From the IMG/VR virus record IMGVR_UViG_3300005531_000120, positions 1-59,409 of that record: a stretch of 59,409 nt of DNA. The stretch is one strand, 5' to 3'. The notes below the pieces were generated by a model that worked only from the letters and a program-made list of their open reading frames with translations, had not been told where the DNA came from and did not search any database. The first letter of the stretch is position 1. Each line of letters starts with the position of its first letter. This document shows, piece after piece, positions 55,116-59,409 of this stretch. A program made the position numbers and the translations under genes. The stretch is from a virus.

Positions 55116-56974
55116 GCGCGGCCTCGCATGAGCTCGGCGTCGAAGAGCTGCTCGGCCGCGCGGATCGTGCCGTCGCGCTCGGTGACGACGAGCTCGCGGG
55201 CGCCGAGGCGCTGAAGGTAGGTGTCACGGCTCGAGCGCTTGTAGCCGGTCGCCTCGGTGAGCGCCTCGCGGCTCACCGGCTCCGGATAGGCCGGCAGCAG
55301 CCGCTCGAGGATGACGCGCTCGCCCTGGGGCAGGCGCTCGAGCCAGTACCGCTGCAGCTCCTCCCCAGTGGGCAATGGCGCGAAATCGGCGCCCAGGGCC
55401 GCGATGCCGGCATCGGTCGCGAGGATCCGCTCGCCCGTCTCGACGTAGCCCGCGGCGCCGAGCCGCTGCACGTAGGTGTCCCGGCTCGAGCGCTTGTAGC
55501 CCGTGAGGACGGTCAGCTGCTCGCGCGTGACGCCCTCGGGATGCTGCGCGATCGCGACCAGGCACGCGCGCTCGCCGCGCGCCAGCGGCTCGCCGGCGCC
55601 GTTGGAAGATGGAGCGGGGTCCCGGCGTCGCACCGGGCTCATGCTGGTCGGGCCAGCCCGTCGAACCGACACCCCGCCGGGCGCCGGAGTCGTTCCGACT
55701 CCGGATTTCGTCAGCGCGTCGTTGAAGAGCTTGAGCGAGGCGAAGGCCTCGGTATTCCCGCCGAGCTTCTCGAGCTTCGGGTCCTTGAGCTCGTCAATGA
55801 AGGCGCGCAGCCCGGTCACGCTCTCCGCGAGGCGGCCGAGGTTCGCCATCAGCGGCGCGATGTGCTTCGCCGCACGGCGTAGACCATCGGTGACGCCTTC
55901 GGCGTGACCCTCTTCGCGGGCCCGCTTCAAATCGTCCTTCACCGCCTCGAGCGCGGTCTTCAGAGATGACCTGAGGTTGGCAACCTGCTCGTGTGCCTTC
56001 GCATCCGGCGTCGTGGCCGCGGCCTTCAGCTGCCGCTGCAGCTCCGCGATCGTCGCCTTGAGCCGGCGCGGGTCATTGTCGGCGGTCTCCTTCTCGACCG
56101 TCGCGAGCTTGCCGCGCAGCGCCTCGACATTGAGCGGCTTCAGGTCGGCGGCGTGCTTGCGCTCGCCGCGCTTCGGCGTCGCCGAGCTGTCGAAGGTTGT
56201 CTTCGCCGGGAAGTCCGCGTCCTTGATGATCCCGCGGCCGGGGATCCACACCAGGCCGTGGCCGCGCGGAAAGGCCGCGAGCTCGCCGTAGAGCTCCTTC
56301 CACCGCGCCTTGTCGGCCTGACCCTCGACCCAGTCGCCGATCGCGTCGCGGTCCTGGGTCGAGGTGAGCTTGAACGCGACGAGCCCGTCGATCTGGGAGA
56401 GCACGTTCTTCGAGAGCACCGCCGGCCGCTGGGTGATGAGCCAGGGGATGAAGCCGAGGCGCCGGCCGCGGCGGACGATCGTCTCCATCTGGCCCAGCAG
56501 CTTCGCGGCCTCGCCCTCCTTGTCGAGGAGCCGCTGCGGCGCCCAGAGATCCGCCTCGTCGAAGATCAGGTGCACGGGCTCGCGCGAGGCCTTGCGGTAG
56601 ATCGCGGTCAGCAGGCCCAGCATGAAGCGGCGCTCGGCCGCGTTGGTGCCGAGGCTCGAGAGCGAGACGATGCAGCTCTCCGCCATGCCGGCGACGGTCT
56701 CGCCGATGAGCGCGCCGGCGTGCTCGTTCAGCGGCAGGTCGCCGTGCTCGCCGCCGAAGATCACCACCTTGAACGGCGATTCCGTCTTGCCGTCCGCCAG
56801 CAGCCGCAGGCCAAACCACACATCCAAGGGGTCCAGAATGATGCACCGCGCCCCCCGACGGAGAAGCTGCTCAACGCAGCCGGAAGCGTTGTAGGTCTTG
56901 CCGGAGCCCGCCGTGCCAACGAACCCCAGGCGATCGTCGAGGGCGGCAGCGGGTATGGGGTGCTGCGCGCTCAT
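55112..56974 (-). CDS. HerA-type ATPase with two C-terminal winged helices
   Basis: 620 aa from ATG 56974. HerA/FtsK-class ATPase: Walker A GTAGSGKT (20-27), Walker B HLIFDEAD (135-142), a TQRPAVLSK sensor-like motif (181-189) and an arginine-rich RRGRRLGF. Residues 270-400 are helical. The C-terminal 150 residues hold two copies of a winged helix sharing TGYKRSSRDTY. HerA rings pump or pull DNA, often with a nuclease. Coupled to the HNH gene by ATGA, which suggests a joint role. Confidence 0.85.
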   Translation of the reverse strand: MSAQHPIPAAALDDRLGFVGTAGSGKTYNASGCVEQLLRRGARCIILDPLDVWFGLRLLADGKTESPFKVVIFGGEHGDLPLNEHAGALIGETVAGMAESCIVSLSSLGTNAAERRFMLGLLTAIYRKASREPVHLIFDEADLWAPQRLLDKEGEAAKLLGQMETIVRRGRRLGFIPWLITQRPAVLSKNVLSQIDGLVAFKLTSTQDRDAIGDWVEGQADKARWKELYGELAAFPRGHGLVWIPGRGIIKDADFPAKTTFDSSATPKRGERKHAADLKPLNVEALRGKLATVEKETADNDPRRLKATIAELQRQLKAAATTPDAKAHEQVANLRSSLKTALEAVKDDLKRAREEGHAEGVTDGLRRAAKHIAPLMANLGRLAESVTGLRAFIDELKDPKLEKLGGNTEAFASLKLFNDALTKSGVGTTPAPGGVSVRRAGPTSMSPVRRRDPAPSSNGAGEPLARGERACLVAIAQHPEGVTREQLTVLTGYKRSSRDTYVQRLGAAGYVETGERILATDAGIAALGADFAPLPTGEELQRYWLERLPQGERVILERLLPAYPEPVSREALTEATGYKRSSRDTYLQRLGARELVVTERDGTIRAAEQLFDAELMRGRA

Positions 56975-57519
56975 AAAGCTTCCGCGCGGACGGCGCCGTG
57001 CTTCAGCCGCCAGACAGTCGATTGGCTTACGCCGAATTCGGCCGCGACGGCTCGCTGGCTGATCCCGGGCGTGTTCGCCCGGCGCCGAAGCGCCGCTACC
57101 TGGTCGTCGGTCAGGTCGGCATTCCAGTTGTTCTCGCCGCGCGGCCCGACTTTGCGCGCCCGACCCTTGGCCTCCATATCTTCGACGTTCTCGGCTTGCG
57201 TGCCTTCGAACAGATGGCGCGGCCGGACGCAATTGGGCACGTCGCACTCATGCAGCACGTGGATGCCGTCGGGGATCGGACCGTTCGCGCAGGCATAGGC
57301 GAGCCGGTGAACGTAGACCTGTTGTTCCTTGTACTCGATCCGGCCATGTAGTCCGCTCGGTCGATAGCCCTCGAAGAGCCAGCAATCGCCAGCAGGGCGC
57401 ACGAGCGCCAGCGTCGCCATGATGCGTTCGATCGAAACAACGGCGTTGCGGTCGACGATCACCGGCGCGCTGCGACCAACCAGCCGCATCTCGGCGAGCA
57501 TCCGATGAATGAAACTCAC
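56971..57519 (-). CDS. HNH endonuclease with C-terminal HTH
   Basis: 182 aa from GTG 57519. HNH_3-type core at about 60-115: VHRLAYACANGPIPDGIHVLHECDVPNCVRPRHLFEGT, with the H-E-C and N-C-V-x-P-x-H residues. The C-terminus (residues 140-178, LTDDQVAALRRR..., SQRAVAAEFGVSQSTVWRLKHG) is an HTH of the NUMOD kind. Homing nuclease by architecture, but its fixed place in the operon beside the HerA ATPase leaves open a nuclease-partner role. Confidence 0.82.
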   Translation of the reverse strand: MSFIHRMLAEMRLVGRSAPVIVDRNAVVSIERIMATLALVRPAGDCWLFEGYRPSGLHGRIEYKEQQVYVHRLAYACANGPIPDGIHVLHECDVPNCVRPRHLFEGTQAENVEDMEAKGRARKVGPRGENNWNADLTDDQVAALRRRANTPGISQRAVAAEFGVSQSTVWRLKHGAVRAEAL

Positions 57520-57851
57520 GGCGACCAACCCCGCCAGCGCGCGAGCGAGAGCCCGCCGTTAAGAGCCAGCGCGGCGACCGCGAGCCAGAAGAACCATTTC
57601 GCCCGGCGGAGCGCATGGCCCGCGCGGTCCAGATGGCTCTTCGCCGTCTCCGCGCTCTGCTTCGCGGCCTCGGCGAGTCTCACCGTCGCTGCCACGCCCT
57701 GCTCGGTCGCGCGCCGCAGTGCCGTCATGACCTCGAGCGTGTTCCGCTGCGCGAGCAGCCACGGCAGCGGCCAGGACGGGAAGTCGGCGACCCGCGCGAG
57801 CGGCCCCGTGGGCTCGTCGACGAACTCCTCCTCGTGAGCGCGCGGGCTCAT
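57516..57851 (-). CDS. Membrane-anchored coiled-coil protein
   Basis: 111 aa from ATG 57851. A coiled coil at about 45-85 (TEQGVAATVRLAEAAKQSAETAKSHLDR) then a transmembrane segment (KWFFWLAVAALALNGGLSL). Coupled to neighbours on both sides by 4-nt overlaps. Confidence 0.6.
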   Translation of the reverse strand: MSPRAHEEEFVDEPTGPLARVADFPSWPLPWLLAQRNTLEVMTALRRATEQGVAATVRLAEAAKQSAETAKSHLDRAGHALRRAKWFFWLAVAALALNGGLSLARWRGWSP

Positions 57852-58105
57852 GGCGCGACCCTTCCTCGACGATCGAGCCATGCGCGATAGGCTGACTGAT
57901 GGTCCGGGCAGAGGTGCTTATCGGCAGCGACCTCCTTCGCGCAGCGATGGCAGATCGGCCGATCGCAGGTGCCCGACTTCCGGTCGCTCACCTTCCAATC
58001 GCAGAGCAGCTCGGCGCGGCCGCCACAGCCGCAGCGCCGCGCCCGCTGGTGCGGCGTGCAGACGATCGCCACCGTGTCGCCGATCTTGACGGGCGTGCAG
58101 ACCAT
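57848..58105 (-). CDS. Zinc-ribbon protein
   Basis: 85 aa from ATG 58105. About ten Cys/His in CGCGG, LLCDWK, GTCDRPICHRC, DKHLCPDH. Looks like a B-box/zinc-ribbon domain. Function unknown. Confidence 0.6.
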   Translation of the reverse strand: MVCTPVKIGDTVAIVCTPHQRARRCGCGGRAELLCDWKVSDRKSGTCDRPICHRCAKEVAADKHLCPDHQSAYRAWLDRRGRVAP

Positions 58106-58317
58106 CAGGCCCGTGCCTTCCCTGTCTCGAAACGCTTGAGCCACCGTTCCACAGTCGCTCGGCGCCACCACTTGCGTGCAACCTTGCCGTCACTCCGACG
58201 AGCGACTTTGTCCGGCGCAGGAAAACCAAGTTCGCGCGTCCAGCGCCACAGCGTCATCTCGCTGACAGCGTCGCCGAAGAACGCGCGAACCTGCTTAGTG
58301 CTGAGAAGCTCGCCCAT
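58105..58317 (-). CDS. AlpA-like HTH (excisionase/regulator)
   Basis: 70 aa. LLSTKQVRAFFGDAVSEMTLWRWTRELGFPAPDKV is the AlpA/excisionase winged-helix pattern with the TLWRW recognition helix. Either excisionase or regulator of the right operon. Confidence 0.7.
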   Translation of the reverse strand: MGELLSTKQVRAFFGDAVSEMTLWRWTRELGFPAPDKVARRSDGKVARKWWRRATVERWLKRFETGKARA

Positions 58318-58505
58318 TAGCGGACCCCGCGCCGGAGCAGGACCTCGCTTATCGATGCGCGCGCCTTCTTGAGGCGCTCGACCTCGTCATCCCCGAGGGC
58401 GATGCCCTCCTCGACCGCCTTGCGCACCATCTCGGCCTGCGCCGCGAGCGAGACGATGACGTCCCGCGTGCGCAGCTCCCGCGTGCCGCCGCGCGCTTGG
58501 GCCAT
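58317..58505 (-). CDS. Small helical protein
   Basis: 62 aa from ATG 58505. Two helices (VIVSLAAQAEMVRKAVEEGIAL and VERLKKARASISEVLL). Second gene of the right operon; no family recognised. Confidence 0.5.
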   Translation of the reverse strand: MAQARGGTRELRTRDVIVSLAAQAEMVRKAVEEGIALGDDEVERLKKARASISEVLLRRGVR

Positions 58506-59005
58506 CAACACACCTCCCGCCCGAAACGCTCGCGGCTCTGATATTGGCCTCTTTCGCGACGGGCCGCTCTCATGGCGCTGATAGCCGCTCGGCGGTTCGG
58601 GAAGCGTCCGAGGAAGATGCGCCTACCGTTGTCCGAAATCCGCGCAAACCAGAGGCCGGTCTGCCTGCAGAGGAAAACGCCTCGCGAGGCTGCGGCCGTG
58701 CTGTTCAGCAGATTGGCAGACCGAGTGCATCGCCGGAGATTCCGGCGAACGTTCAAGAGCGTGTCGCCGTTCTTGTGGTCGACATCCTCGCCAGGGCGCG
58801 CCCGGGCGATCACGCGGTGCATGAAAATGGTGGTGCGCTTTCGGACGCCACCGATTGTCCTAGTCACACGGCGAGCGGCGTAGAACCGACCAGGAACGGA
58901 TGCGTGGGCGAACCAGCGATGCTGGCGCAGCACTTCAAAGTCGCGGGGTTCGACGACGGCGAAGAGGCCGCGCGTGAGAGGGATTCGGCAGATGCCCGGC
59001 GTCAT
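58505..59005 (-). CDS. HNH homing endonuclease with AP2-like domain
   Basis: 166 aa from ATG 59005 (GTG 59017 possible). HNH core FMHRVIARA, VDHKNGDTLLNVRRNLR, and C-terminal RGVFLCRQTGLWFARISDNGRRIFLGRFPNRRAAISAM, an AP2-type DNA-binding unit usual in phage homing nucleases. First gene of the ten-gene operon. Confidence 0.88.
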   Translation of the reverse strand: MTPGICRIPLTRGLFAVVEPRDFEVLRQHRWFAHASVPGRFYAARRVTRTIGGVRKRTTIFMHRVIARARPGEDVDHKNGDTLLNVRRNLRRCTRSANLLNSTAAASRGVFLCRQTGLWFARISDNGRRIFLGRFPNRRAAISAMRAARRERGQYQSRERFGREVC

Positions 59006-59017
59006 GCCGCCCACCAC

Positions 59018-59289
59018 CGCTGTGCCGGGAATCGTGCCGGCTTGTTTTCCGATTTTTCCGATCCTGCGAGCGCGATCGCGCTGGCGCGCGCTAGATGTCG
59101 GGAGTCGCGGTCGCGGGTAACACCACCGGTTCTCTTAAGCGCCGCATGGGGTTGCGGACTAGTCCTCCGCGGCGCCGCCGGGCCGGCATCGCGCGATCGA
59201 CTGTGCCGACTCTTGTGCGGTCGACAGTTCCGGGATTTCCGGGATTTCCGATCCGACGCGATCGCAGAAACGCCGATTCCATCGGCATT
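59018..59289. promoter_or_regulatory. Right-end intergenic region
   Basis: About 270 bp without a convincing gene. Contains TTTTCCGAT twice near 59044-59062 and the tandem CCGGGATTTCCGGGATTTCC near 59230-59249. Should hold the leftward promoter of the right operon and arm-type sites for the integrase; both are inferred from position. Confidence 0.5.
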
Positions 59290-59338
59290 AGCCTGGCTGG
59301 GGCGCCAGGATTCGAACCTGGGAATGGCGGATTCAAAG
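59290..59338. repeat. attR: Right attachment site
   Basis: 49-bp copy of 72-120, overlapping the 3' end of the intact tRNA-Gln gene. Confidence 0.95.
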
Positions 59339-59368
59339 TCCGCTGCCTTACCGCTTGGCGACGCCCCA
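59294..59368 (-). tRNA. tRNA-Gln (TTG)
   Basis: 75 nt including CCA. Acceptor TGGGGCG pairs with CGCCCCA, discriminator G, anticodon loop CTTTGAA with TTG, and the T arm GGTTCGAATCC. The 5' half is chromosomal and the 3' end is supplied by the prophage, so the gene stays functional after integration. Confidence 0.97.
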
Positions 59369-59409
59369 CCGAGGCGGGCCGGGACCTTACCGACAAAGCC
59401 TAGGGCTCG
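59369..59409. other. Right host flank
   Basis: 41 bp of chromosomal DNA upstream of tRNA-Gln; no gene is visible. Confidence 0.5.

Overview
The window is one complete integrated prophage of about 59.2 kb with short host flanks. A 49-bp direct repeat (72-120 and 59290-59338) marks the two attachment junctions. The right copy is the 3' half of an intact tRNA-Gln(TTG) gene (59294-59368, minus strand); the left copy is the displaced 3' fragment. The DNA is uniformly very GC-rich. The host looks like an alphaproteobacterium: there are GcrA-like and carph-isopro-like regulators, a DUF6745 gene pair, and a tail-tip module ordered like the gene transfer agent of Rhodobacter capsulatus (DUF2460, DUF2163, NlpC/P60, large hub). 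Species cannot be named from the sequence.

Left arm (0.1-19.2 kb): a leftward block holds the tyrosine integrase, an excisionase-like HTH gene and accessory genes. The lysogeny switch lies at 5.5-6.1 kb: an XRE repressor and a divergent Cro-like gene, with four copies of a TTCAAG-N3-CTTGAA-type operator, two in the switch and two upstream of a neighbouring leftward gene. Rightward early genes follow, many small and unassigned. They include a winged-helix replication-type protein, a DUF5131 (Gp37/Gp68) protein, a truncated ASCH gene, GcrA-like pieces, a small leftward gene resembling the Acb2/Tad1 cyclic-nucleotide sponges, two tandem paralogues, a second tyrosine recombinase and an HNH nuclease just before terminase.

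Centre (19.3-48 kb): packaging, head and tail genes of a siphovirus. The order is small and large terminase, portal, a first HK97-type major capsid protein, prohead protease, a second major capsid protein, sugar/methyl-transfer enzymes, neck proteins, tail tube, a frameshifting tail chaperone, an 876-aa tape measure, the GTA-like tail tip, and fibres. One fibre carries a C-terminal Hint (hedgehog/intein-like) domain. A leftward glycosyltransferase family 25 gene sits as a moron inside the tail genes.

Lysis (48-51.8 kb): holin-like membrane proteins, a T4-type lysozyme, a class 3 lipase and a chain of small lipoproteins with spanin-like partners, ended by a strong intrinsic terminator at 51788-51830.

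Right arm (52-59 kb): leftward genes. These are a RelE/HTH toxin-antitoxin pair, a PAPS-reductase-like PP-loop protein, and a ten-gene, end-to-end overlapping operon built around a HerA-type ATPase with two C-terminal winged helices and flanked by two HNH nucleases. Three families of dispersed sequence structure run through the prophage: hairpins with a conserved GGTTGGC loop and variable stems, leaders with a Shine-Dalgarno-bearing mini-hairpin before late genes, and a GTCCGAGAA/TTCTCGGAC dyad.
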